From assembly GCA_029990175.1 (NCBI GenBank), contig JARKIP010000048.1, positions 24,762,001-24,826,000 of the forward strand: a stretch of 64,000 nt of DNA, written 5' to 3'. This stretch comes from Petunia secreta. Taxonomy: Eukaryota > Streptophyta > Magnoliopsida > Solanales > Solanaceae. Below the pieces are notes generated by a model that saw only the letters and a list, made by a program, of their open reading frames with translations, ran no database searches and was not told the DNA's origin. The translations under genes were made by a program, and so were the position numbers. Shown here piece after piece: positions 23,111 through 33,053 of this stretch. Within the stretch, counting starts at the first letter, position 1. Each line of letters starts with the position of its first letter.

Positions 23111-24300
23111 CTTTTTCTTTCTTTTTTTTCCTTCTTTTTCTCCTTATTATTTTTTCAGTCCTTACCAGCAGTGTCTCCCAAATAATGTACTTTTCTTCCT
23201 TCTCAATGGTCTCAACCACAACCAACTCTTCTTATCATAGCTATCAAAGCTCATTAGAACCGCAAATGCTCAAAAGAGGTAAAAGGGTTCAATATATAGT
23301 CAATTCAAAACAAAGGGGTTTTTGGCTTATAATATGGTTACCAAAGAAAAGGTTTCAGGCTCAAAAGGGCTAACTAGGGTCAATTTTTATTGGGTAGGCA
23401 AACAATTCATAAGGTAACAAAGAATTGTCTATATCACTTCCTAAACCGAGCAAGACTCATCATTTCGCTTTGCACACACTCGGGGCAAATTCTAGACATC
23501 ATCATATAGCACAGAGCAAAAGCAGACCTCGCACACACATGGCACATGGTCTACTCAGGACGACTCAACTCTAGCCCTCAAATTAAAGCAAGCGAGCATG
23601 CATTCAAGTACAACACATAAGGGAGTCAAGAACCTGAGCCTAGACGTCACACCAGGTCACTCAATAATTATCAAAGCAGAACAATACAAGTTATGAATAG
23701 TGTATGTAGTCCACATATTCTGGCCTAAATATTCATATAAAACAAGCCATAGATAGATAATCACACTACTTAACCTCCCTATTGCTCTATTACTACACAA
23801 AAAAATCTAACATATACCCGGTTCAGACTACCTTCCCTGGAAAAGAACCGGAGCACAAAGAAAAACCAGAGGGATTATTCATGTTGTTTATCTAAGGAAC
23901 AAATGAAAAAAAATGGTACTAATTCATTTTTTTTCTTCTTTCATATTTGTATATTTTTTTCTAAACTAAATTTAAAGGCATGAATAAAAGCACTACAACT
24001 AATGAAAAAGCACTACAACTAATGAATTAATATACTAAATACTAATATATTACTAAAAAGTACCCAACTAACTATTACAGGCCAATCAAAAATTCAGAGT
24101 TAAAGTACAGGCCTCAAAATAAACCAGACATGAAATAAATTAGACAAAGCCAACTGACAAACAGAAAACAACAATAACTACTAAATAGTTCCCACAAAGC
24201 ATAAACATAAAGAATTCTCCACCCCACAGTTAGCATATGCACTGTCCCCAATGCACCAAAAAGAAAATAAGGGTTGAAGGAACTCCCTGAAGCCCAAGGC
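22405..24300 (-). other. PPT and 3' non-coding region of gypsy element 2
   Basis: The PPT on the minus strand is AAGTGTGGGGTAA, next to the LTR. No gene is present. A block at 22740-22965 is the minus-strand counterpart of 13090-13290 in element 1, with the shared core ACGGGCAAGCCTATGGTACG. A PPT-like motif CTGTGGGGTGG preceded by GGACAGTGC lies near 24213-24250. Confidence 0.7.
23069..23109. repeat. (TA)n microsatellite
   Basis: About 40 bp of uninterrupted TA dinucleotides within the non-coding part of gypsy element 2. Confidence 0.9.
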
Positions 24301-25451
24301 CTAAAAAACCAGCATCATCCTCCTCCTCGTCTCATCATCATCAACCTGAGGACGGTCTATAGAATGGACATCATCATCATCATCATAGGGGAGCTGTGGT
24401 AACTCAATTCCTAGCTGCTGTCTAGTGATAGTGGTCAGGCGTGCATCAGCAACATTATTCTCTTCAGCGGTCTGCCGCTCTTGCCTATCAAAAAATAGCT
24501 GACGCACAGTCTCTGACATACAGGCCACCTGCGTTTTAAGTGGAAAAGAAGGGCCAGCATCCTCCACTGGAGAGGTCACCTTAACAACAGTAATGTCCCA
24601 ATCCTTAGCCGGGGGGTGGCAGGATAGTGTCCCTATCATCCCTTTGTATCCCCTCATGCATCAAGTACTGTGCAAGAACAGATAGATAGTGTAGGCGACC
24701 TTTACCCAAATCTCGTGTCTTTCCCATCTCCCGCATCATGATGTGTGCCAGATTAAGCTTAATTTCCTTCATGCAACAGTAGATCAAACAAACACGCTCT
24801 TTTGGTATCGTAGAGAAATTGCTAGAGGGCATAACCCGGGCATTCACTAGCCGTAACCAAACCTTGGCTGGAATCTGAAAGTAAGAACTGTTAAGCGACC
24901 CATGGGTGCCTTTGCTCTTATCCCAAACCCACACAGCTCTGGGGTTATCCCCGCACAAGGTGCGGCGAATGTCAGCATAATCAGGGCGGTCTAAAAACTC
25001 ATCAAATACCTCCACAGGATGATCAAGGACCCCCAAGAAAGTGTTAAGCTTCTCCCTGGTAAATGTGATTTGCTGACCTCGAACATGAACCGTCTCCACC
25101 CCCACTATCCAGTTCGCATATAAAATTCCTTAACCAATGAGATATTAGCAGGACCCGGCGAATTAAACATGCAACCCATTTCATACGTCGGATAATCTCC
25201 CAAATTTTTGTGTGCTTTGAGCGCACTCTCCTCTCATCAATCGGGGGCTCAGCTTCAGGAGACTTGGCAGGTTGGAAATCTCTGTACCAACGAAGACCGT
25301 GATCCTCAACCGCCATTTGGGCAAAAGTACCCCTGGGCCTCTCCGTGAATAACTCAATCTCTTGGGCAGCCGGCCCTCTTTTCATACCTCGGCTAGTGGA
25401 TGGTACTTGAGATGGATGCTTAGGTGTGGATCTTGCTTTCTTTGGAGGCAT
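24301..25451 (-). pseudogene. extra ORF of gypsy element 2 (plant transposon protein domain)
   Basis: Begins MPPKKARSTPKHPSQVPSTS at 25451 and continues through ELFTERPRGTFAQMAVEDHG. A frameshift near 25110 moves the frame to one containing VRGQQITFTREKLNTFLGV, WVWDKSKGTHGSLNSSYF and AKVWLRLVNARVMPSSNFST, then LNLAHIMMREMGKTRDLGKG. A second frameshift near 24640 leads to an acidic tail with DDDDD. This resembles the additional ORF found downstream of pol in Athila/Ogre-type elements and annotated as a putative plant transposon protein domain. Its function is not established, and in this copy it is broken twice. Confidence 0.65.
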
Positions 25452-25635
25452 TATATCTGGGACTTCATATTTTCATCATTTTTGGACTTATCTTTTCACG
25501 TTCCCATTCTTGTTATAACCAATTCTCGATCATTGAGTCTCCCCATTATGCTATTACCTCCTCCTACACACCAAAAACAAACCCAAGCATAATATCTTCA
25601 CTAGAATAACTAAAAATACAAGAAAACATGTACAA

Positions 25636-25763
25636 TTGGGTTGCCTCCCAACCAGCGCCTGATTTTAATGTCGTGGCATGACTCTTTTTTTTTTTTTTTA
25701 GTTTACACTTACAAACACGGGTTGCCTCCCGAGAAGCGCCTTATTTATAGTCGTGGCATGACA
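25636..25763 (-). other. two tandem hairpin modules between pol and the extra ORF
   Basis: On the minus strand the copies contain TTGGGAGGCAACCCAA (25636-25651) and CGGGAGGCAACCCG (25718-25731), each preceded by a GTCATGCCACGAC-type half-palindrome. They match the single module in element 1 at 11647-11694 and share the loop AGGCAA. Confidence 0.75.
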
Positions 25764-25778
25764 TTATGCAAGCTTCCA

Positions 25779-27089
25779 TCACTCATAAAAATACAAGACA
25801 GAGATCACCTTGACCTCTTGTTCCATTCCATAGTAACTTTTCAACCTTTGCCCATTTACCTTAAATCGTCTTGAACAATCCTCAGTCTCCACTTCTACAG
25901 CTCCATGAGGTGCCACTTGCACAACTTTAAACGGTCCAGACCACCTCGACTTAAGCTTACCAGGGAACAAATGAAGTCTAGAATTATAAAGCAATACTTG
26001 TTCACCTGACTGAAAGCTCCTATCTATTATCTTCTTGTCATGTAAGTTTTTCATCCTCTCCTTGTATAATTGCGCAGTTTCATAAGCTTGAAAACGTCGC
26101 TCCTCAAGTTCATGCAACTCGCTGATCCTGCCAGATGCTGCAGAGTCATAATCCAAACTTACTCTCTTATGAGCCCACAAAGCCCTATACTCTAACTCCA
26201 CAGGCAAATGACATGCCTTCCCAAACACCATCTTGTTGGGCGTCATGCCTATAGGTGTCTTATACGCAGTCCTGTAAGCCCATAAAGCGTCATCCAGCTT
26301 CCTCGCTCAATCGGTCCTCGTAGCATTTACAGTCTTTTGAAGCACACTTTTAATCTCTCTATTTGAGACCTCAACTTGGCCACTAGTCTGCGGGTGGTAA
26401 GGTGTGGCAACTTTATGATGAAGACTATACTTTTCCAGTAACCTCTTGAATATTTGGTTGCAAAAATGACCTCCCCCATCACTAATGATAGCTCGGGGAG
26501 TGCCAAATCTAGAGAAGATGTTCCTTTTAAGGAATTGAGTAACTCCCTTGGCATCATTAGTGGGGAGAGCAACAGCCTCGACCCACTTTGAGACGTAATC
26601 CACTGCTACAAGTATGTACTTATTCCCATATGAGCTAACAAATGGACCCATGAAGTCTATCCCCCACACGTTAAATACCTCAACCTCCAAGATAGGTTTC
26701 ATAGGCATCTCATGACGACGAGAGATATTGCCAGTCCTTTGGCACTCATCACAAGCCCGGACTCAAATGTTAGCACCCTTGAATAAAGTAGTCCAAAAGA
26801 AGCCCGCCTCCAACACCTTAGCAGCTGTCCCGGTCCCTCCAAAATGTCCTCCATAAGATGAAGAATAACATGCCTGCAAAATAGAAGATTGCTCTATCTC
26901 GGGGACACATCTCCGGATCATGTTATCAACACATATCTTAAACAAAGAAGGTTCATCCCAAAAATTAGATCTACATTCATACAAGAACCTTTTCTTTTTC
27001 GCCGAGTCAAAATCATGAGGAATTATTTCACTTACCAGATAATTTGCAATATCAGCGTACCATGGAATTTTTTCTAACGTAGTGGCCAA
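25779..27089 (-). pseudogene. gypsy integrase, broken by two internal stops
   Basis: Starts with ATTLEKIPWYADIANYLVSE, then the zinc-binding region with H and C residues (YSSSYGGHFGGTGTAAKVLE), the catalytic core with DFMGP, ISDGGGHF and GQVEVSNRE supplying D, D and E, and the C-terminal part (TPNKMVFGKACHLPVELEYR, LKSRWSGPFKVVQVAPHGAV) ending at 25779. In-frame TGA codons lie near 26760 and 26306, where family members have arginine and tryptophan. A further stop precedes 27089 (TAA where glutamine is expected). No chromodomain is seen, which fits Athila rather than chromoviruses. Confidence 0.88.
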
Positions 27090-27119
27090 TAATTATTCAT
27101 CTGGAAAGTTTTCCCAAAT

Positions 27120-27350
27120 CTAACCTTCCTCAACTCGCTTCTCAGCTCCTTCAAGTCTAGACAAATGGTCCGCAACCTGGTTCTCAGTACCTTTACGATC
27201 ACGGATCTCCAAATCAAACTCTTGTAACAGCAACACCCACCGTATCAAACAGGGCTTGGAGCCCTTTTTCTCCACCAAGTACCGGATTGCACCATGGTCT
27301 GTATACACCACCACCTTCGAGCCAAGTAGGTAAGAACGGAACTTGTCAAA
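27120..27350 (-). pseudogene. RNase H end of gypsy reverse transcriptase
   Basis: FDKFRSYLLGSKVVVYTDHG is followed by LIRWVLLLQEFDLEIRDRKG and ENQVADHLSRLE, the conserved end of the Ty3/gypsy RNase H domain. It starts abruptly at the junction with the LTR fragment at 27351-27357, so the polymerase part is absent. Confidence 0.85.
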
Positions 27351-27944
27351 GTAATAGATGAAAGATTTGGGAATAACCCTTGTTCAATGAAGTGTGTAGC
27401 TCTCAATATTGCTCCAAAAGTCTAGAACTCTTTACAAAAACTAAGTAATAAACTATTTATATTGTTTCCAAACCCTTGTAAATAAGTTAAACCCAAAACT
27501 AGAAGGAATAGGAAGTAAAATCGCGCATAAGGGGCGCTATAACGGGCGCCCCGCGCCCCGAGAAGCGTGCAAACGACCAGAACACGCCTCCAGGCTTCGT
27601 GCCTTAGGCCTGCGACGCGCCTGGCAACGCGCAGACCTCCTCGCGCTATGGGTGGCGCGGCGCGGAGGCTGCAGCGCCAGGCCAGAATTTGCTCTTTTCC
27701 GCTCCAAACTCGGCTCGTGTCGTGCCTTTGTGTGCTCGATCCAATCTTCAATCATCATCCAATCAATTCATGCTCAATCAAGCTTCGAAACGCTCCAAAT
27801 GTATCGCGTGACGACCTACAAACGAACAACACAACATCAGCGTAAAACCATATTCACAAGCCACCAAACAAGTGCAAAACAAGCTCAAATGTGCGGAAAT
27901 ATTAAGGAAAAGTAGGCATAAAATGCCGAACATCACATCACTCA
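27351..27944 (-). repeat. LTR fragment of the element-1 family
   Basis: From TGATGTTCGGCATTTTATGC (27944 downward) the sequence follows the first 45% of the element-1 LTR, including the GCGCC-rich block, and stops at TCTATTAC, where pol sequence of element 2 takes over. The upstream side interrupts the gag-like ORF of another element at 27945. Confidence 0.8.
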
Positions 27945-29476
27945 ACACAACCTCTCCTTTTTCCACTCGAGAGTTGTCACCGGTCGCTCCCTTACTCCTC
28001 TCTATCTTTTGTCTCTCATAGACGGGTGAGTTGGGACGAGGCCCAAGAATACCCATAGCCGGAGTATGTGGACTTTTTACATCAACTCGGAATCTAGGAC
28101 TTGGAGACTCATCACTTGACATCTCCTTCTTCATTGTTGGTGAACCACTTGGCTTTGAAACTTGTGGTTTCGGGTTCACCTTGTTGACAATGGTCAATCC
28201 ATCATTTGCACTAGTCCCACCACTTCTTGCAATTGTAGGACTCATTGATTGCACATTTTTTCCCATGGAATGAAGTTCTCGAGCCTTGCTCCTTTGCATA
28301 GCCAAAGAAAGTGTACTAGTAGGCAATTGGCCTCTAGCCCGATAAGGTACAAAGTCATAGACTCTTTGCCCTATGCCCACAAGATACGCATCCTTTATAG
28401 TACTATATCGCACACCCTTATCTTGCAACCATGGCTCACCTTGCCAAATATCAACATGTTGCATTGGATATACATCACACCACACATAACATCTATAATT
28501 CCTATGAGATAGAAGTACTTGAGCTTCCTTGGAAACCCACACTCACTCATACTCATAAGGATCCTCTAGCTTACGGCATGGTATCCTCAATTTATCAACC
28601 AAAGAGGCGCTAATACAATTGGCATCGGTCTCATCAATTTTGAGCAAGTATCTTCCAATACCATTTACCTCAACAACGAACCTTCTTCTACCCAAGTTTT
28701 GTAGAGTGGCATCCAAGTGAGAACTTGAAAGCCCATGAGTGTCAACACCGACAACTTGGGTCTCCCTTATCCCTCCTCGCCTAGCAAGATTGCTAGGGTA
28801 ACTTCCACTTCCCGTCACTCTTCCAACATTAGAAATGTTGTTGGAAGTCGAGGAAGGACCCTTGCCATGGAACCTATAAGTGCCTCTCGCCTTGGTTCCA
28901 TAGCCCATAGTACTACTCCTACTACTACTACCCTTCAAGTCATTGATAGAACAATAAAAGCCTTTAGTAGCAAAAGCAACACCATTTCTCACACCACCCT
29001 CCACATGGAAATTAGAAGCATAAGGTCACTTAGCGTACCTAGAAGGTGCAATCTTCTTCTTTCCCATGGAACAACCACCACCTCCTCCCACACTAATGGA
29101 AGGACCTCTACTACCCTCTTGTTCATATGGAGCAACACAAAGAGAAGAAGACGCACATGAATAATCACTATAACAATCCTCATCAAAAGTCACTATGTTC
29201 ATATTCAAATTTATTACAAGGAGAGTAAGTAGGAACATCAAACCATGAAGCGTTACCATCTTCGATTTCTTGACTTGAAGCGTAACAATCATCAAATTCA
29301 TCTTCACAAGCTTCATAGTCTTCTTGCATCTCATGATCATCATAGTAACCCGCTTCATCATCATTCAAGCCATAGTTCCCCGAGTCATTATAGCAATACC
29401 CATCATCACCATCGTAGGAACCATAGTCTCCCTCGTCTCTACACGAATCATACCCTCCACAATCTTCATCCGACAT
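27945..29476 (-). pseudogene. acidic Tyr-rich gag-like protein with degenerate protease-like domain
   Basis: Starts MSDEDCGGYDSCRDEGDYGS and stays extremely rich in D, E, Y and C for about 80 residues. After a frame slip near 29190 comes DEDCYSDYSCASSSLCVAPY then GPSISVGGGGGCSMGKKK, and after another near 29030 GFYCSINDLKGSSSRSSTMG. The later part resembles a Ty3/gypsy retropepsin with its catalytic triad lost: LLKIDETDANCISASLVDKL in place of a DSGA site, and WCDVYPMQHVDIWQGEPW in place of the second block. An in-frame stop lies at 28543. The C-terminus (GEVVLS) is cut by the LTR fragment at 27944. The element family is not known to me by name. Confidence 0.6.
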
Positions 29477-30420
29477 AGTTGCAACACCAAAAAGAATAAC
29501 CTTACAAAAATCACTCCCTCACATGTATCACTCAATATATGAACACTCAAGGGAAAGGCCTTCAATAACTTAGAAACCACAGTGATCACAACTAGTATGT
29601 CCAAGTATTAGTTCGGAATGGAGTTAATGAGACTCTATGGACGGCCGGCTATTTAAGTGCGCACTTGAGGCCAAAGAGAAATCTACGACTCTTCTTTGAA
29701 TTCTAGTCTCCTCTACGCACGAGTGTCCTAATACGCTCAAGAATTAGTGTCTTTCGAGTAAGCCAATTACCCTAGAAACACTAACTAAGAAGCCCGGAGG
29801 CAAACAACAAGTGAACACCTACAAAAAAGCTACTCGGGCAAGCTTCAGGAAAAGGGGAACCCCGCCTCTGTAAAAGGGACGGTCCATCCAGTGCAAAGTC
29901 CAGAGAGCTGCCACCAGAGTTGGCAGTCCGCCTCCCAGAGTAGGCGGTCCGCCTACTGCTCTTCTTCAACAGTTTTGCAAAACGCGATTTGGCTCGTTTT
30001 GCACTCAAATTCCAACGTTTTTGGGTTGTTTTTCAATTCTAATGATACTCAAAGATGTATATGATGATTCTAAACAATCCATAATAGGTTTTAACCCCAA
30101 TCAACCAACAACAACTCAATTTTGATTCTTGAGCAAAGTTCTAGGGTTTTTGAAAATTTTGGGGATTTGAATTCTTCAAATTTTGAAATACGTCACCAAA
30201 TCATAAAATTTTGGTACCAAAAGAACGGGAATCACATATGGAACAAATCCCAATGATTTTAAATGTTTGGGTGTTCCAATCCAACAAGTTCCAACAATTT
30301 TTATATTTTTTTCAACTTTTCAATTTTTTTGTTTTTCTTCTTTCAAGAACAACAACAACAACAAATAATAATAAGATAAAGAGCCACGATCGAGGGTATG
30401 TAAGAACAAAATCGATCCGT
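29477..30420 (-). other. leader of the gag-only element
   Basis: Untranslated leader between PBS and gag ATG. It carries GGCGGTCCGCC-type palindromes at 29880-29960 that recur in the LTR. No gene is seen. Confidence 0.55.
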
Positions 30421-30432
30421 GCTCTAATACCA
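30421..30432 (-). other. primer-binding site of the gag-only element
   Basis: On the minus strand TGGTATTAGAGC follows the LTR by 2 bp. It is one base off the initiator tRNA-Met complement. Confidence 0.75.
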
Positions 30433-30434
30433 AA

Positions 30435-31482
30435 TGATGCAATCTAAACTAGCGGAAGCAAACTAAACGATACGCAGAAGTAAGTATAATGAGATAACAA
30501 GAAATAAGGATTGGGGAGACAAGAAATGAGAAGAAAGAATGAATCAAACTTACTAACGTAGATTGATTCCAAGGAAGAACGAGAAACTTGAACCAAATCC
30601 TGGATTCATACTAGAATGAAATCCTCAGGTTTCCAAGTAATGATAGATACACGAGCTTCAAGCTCACACACGAAGGCCAAGCCTCTCGATGTTCTTCTCT
30701 CAATTCTATGTTCAAAACTAGACTAACTAGCTTCTCAAATGAAATGGCTAAGGGAAGCTTATATAGTTTTCACTTACATAATTGTGAAATGACTAAAAGC
30801 CCCTAAGTATAGTTCATAAAATAGAAATACTTAGGGCTATATTAGGAATTACACCACAAAAACAAGTCTTCAAACAGCCCGGAAATAGGCGCCCCGCCTG
30901 ATGCTGAGTAGAGGAAACAGGCGCCCCACCAACTAGGAGTAGGCGGTCCGACCAAACACAGGGGCGGTCCGCCCCTTGCAACTTTAGAGAGGGTTTCATA
31001 ATGTGGGAGGTCCACCCTTCAAATGAGGCACTCCGCCCCTTCCTGGGAGTTCTTGAAATGTCTCAAAATGTGTCTCCCGAGCCTCTCCTTTGTCGCCTAA
31101 GTCAGTGGCGGAGCCACATGGTGTGACCGCCCTTCGCCGAAAAATTATACTGTGTACGTGGGTTAAATTTAACTATTTATGACTAAATATTACATTTTGA
31201 ACACCCTTGACATAACTAATAGTGCTAGTCTAGTGGTGTAGGGTGGTCAAATTTAGCTAAACCACCCGGGATCAAATCTCATCTTATACATTTTAAAGAT
31301 TTTTTTGAAGCTTGAACATCCTTGAAAAAAATTCTGGCTACGCCACTGCCCTAAGTGGTCCTCCTTCCGTGGCGCTCCAATGCATGATCTTCAAGTCGCT
31401 TCCGGAGCCCTTCACTTTTGTTCTTTGTGCTCTCAAGCTTGGTTCTTGATGGTTGTCGTTTAGGCCAATTTATATTGCATCA
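30435..31482 (-). repeat. LTR of the gag-only element
   Basis: On the minus strand it starts TGATGCAAT and ends ATTGCATCA, a perfect 9-bp terminal inverted repeat. A TATA box (TATATAAGC) lies at 30757-30765. Upstream of it, between 30890 and 31040, are several GGCGGTCCGCC- or GGCGCCCC-like palindromes. A hAT-type MITE is inserted at 31103-31348. Confidence 0.85.
31103..31348. mobile_element. hAT-type MITE inside the LTR
   Basis: 246 bp with terminal inverted repeats CAGTGGCGGAGCCA and CAGTGGCGTAGCCAG, flanked by GCCTAAGT (31095-31102) and CCCTAAGT (31349-31356), a 7/8 match to the 8-bp duplication expected of hAT elements. It has no coding capacity. Confidence 0.85.
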
Positions 31483-31487
31483 ATTGG

Positions 31488-33040
31488 ATACCTCAGCATC
31501 CTACCAGACTGGTAGTTCATAGAGCTGCCTCTGCAGCTGAGCTGAGCCACTACCCTGATAATCACCTTCTAAAGAACAACTGACACCATGCTCTCAACCT
31601 CTATTGGATGGTGGCATATCAGTGGTTGATTGAGATTTAAATTAAATCCCCTGAAATTGGGCAGGTTCCTGAGGGTGAGAAGAAGGACGAGTGCCTTCCT
31701 ACCAAAGTAAGGGACAGTTCCTCCTAACATGACGAGGCTCACGACAATGATAATACCTTTTGGCCGAAAATAGATATTTGATAGGCTGCTAGTAGCTATA
31801 AAGAGAAGACTGAGTCTGATCTTGAGGTGACCTCCCAAGATAATCAAAATCTTTATCTCGCCAGAAGAGGTGCCATAGTTGCCCACCATGGCCACCGGAT
31901 TTCTTTCTCTCCCACTCTGGCTCTTCTTGCTTTAACATATGGTATGCCTCATACCTCCGAGCAATGTCAACAACATCAAATGAAGTCCCGACCTCAATCT
32001 CTCAAGCCATATGGGACCTCAAGGAAGGAAAAAGGTCATCAATAAATCTTTGAACCTTCTCAAAGGCTCATGAACTAGCTCTGAAGTATATCTAGCCATC
32101 CTAGAGAATTCAATCTCATATTCTGAAGCCGACAGGCTGCCCTGTCCAATCCACTCAAACTGGCGATAATTTTCATCACGCTCTCTGCGCGAAAGAAACT
32201 TTTCCATGAATCTTATAAGAAAATTCGCACCAAGTCATCTTAGGCAAGCCCTACCTAGCTAATAAAAGAGCGGTCTACCAATTCGAGATTGAATCCTAAA
32301 CTGGAAAGCAGTATAATAAACACCATACTGCTCGAGATAACCAAGATCCTGAAGGATACATTGACATCATTTTTTTTAAAACTCACGAGGATTATCTGAT
32401 GCATGACTTGCGAATATCGAAAGGTTTAACCGGGTTAAATATTACAGCCGCCTCGGGCACTCGGATCGAACTGTTACCTGGGCTAGCTAACCACCCAAAA
32501 AAATTGGAGGCACAACACATGCAGCCTCTGAAAAATAGTTTACTAGGCAATATTAGGAACTGGAACTGGAGCTCCCTGAGACCAAACATCTGCATCTGCG
32601 GCAAACTGATGAGCTGCATAGGGAATAGAAGGCTCTTGCGGTATCTGCGCTGCCAAGATTCTCATAAAAGTATCGTAGAGAGCTAGGGGAACCACAAGGC
32701 CCTTCTCCATTTCCCACCGCGAGCTCGTACAGCTGGGGCCTCCGCAACTGGATCGTCAGCACGATCCACAACTCTCGGGGCTTGAGTAGCACTAGCCATT
32801 GGCTAGACTGCATCATCGTGAACTCCTAACATTTGCTGATTCGTCGCACGTGAGTTCACAACTACTACGAAGGAACTAACGAAAATATTTTTGCATCCCA
32901 GACAAACGCACAATTAGAAAAAAAGGAAGAGAAACTTCCAAGATGCCATCATAGCCTCTCGTAGATAAGTACGGACATCTACGTACCCCATCAGCGAGAC
33001 TCTACTAGATACTGTCTTAGTCTGGATAGACTCTAAACCG
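31488..33040 (-). pseudogene. Del/Tekay-like chromovirus gag, broken and truncated
   Basis: On the minus strand the best block is 32207-32019: EKFLSRRERDENYRQFEWIG and SEYEIEFSRMARYTSELVHE, the typical chromovirus gag core. A zinc knuckle near 31725-31770 reads YYHCREPRHVRRNCPL, with the first cysteine replaced by tyrosine. Other parts are in shifted frames with stops. The gene ends at 31483 where the gag-only element inserted, and protease and pol are not seen. Confidence 0.8.
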
Positions 33041-33053
33041 GGCTCTGATACCA
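33041..33053 (-). other. primer-binding site of the Tekay-like element
   Basis: On the minus strand TGGTATCAGAGCC, complementary to initiator tRNA-Met, lies just inside the LTR. Confidence 0.85.

Larger units (their letters stand above)
21062..27350 (-). mobile_element. gypsy element 2 (Athila-like), 5' part missing
   Basis: Reading on the minus strand: RNase H remnant, integrase, paired hairpins, an extra ORF, a long non-coding region, polypurine tract, and a 3' LTR. Everything upstream (its own 5' LTR, PBS, gag, protease, reverse transcriptase) is gone. At 27351-27357 its RNase H region is joined to an LTR fragment of a different family (that of element 1). Integrase and ORF3 carry several stops or frameshifts. 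Confidence 0.85.
27945..31482 (-). mobile_element. gag-only gypsy-type element, 3' part lost
   Basis: On the minus strand: a 1,048-bp LTR (31482-30435), a PBS, a leader of about 950 bp, then a long gag-like frame (29476-27945) interrupted by the LTR fragment at 27944. No reverse transcriptase or integrase is present on this side. The element inserted into the gag region of a Tekay-like element; ATTGG at 31483-31487 would be its target site copy. The 3' LTR is not in the window in recognisable form. Confidence 0.75.

Noticed and set aside
28735..29542. Plus-strand ORFs opposite the gag-only element
   Set aside because: These are antisense shadows of the minus-strand gag frame, rich in Thr, Ser, His and Ile.
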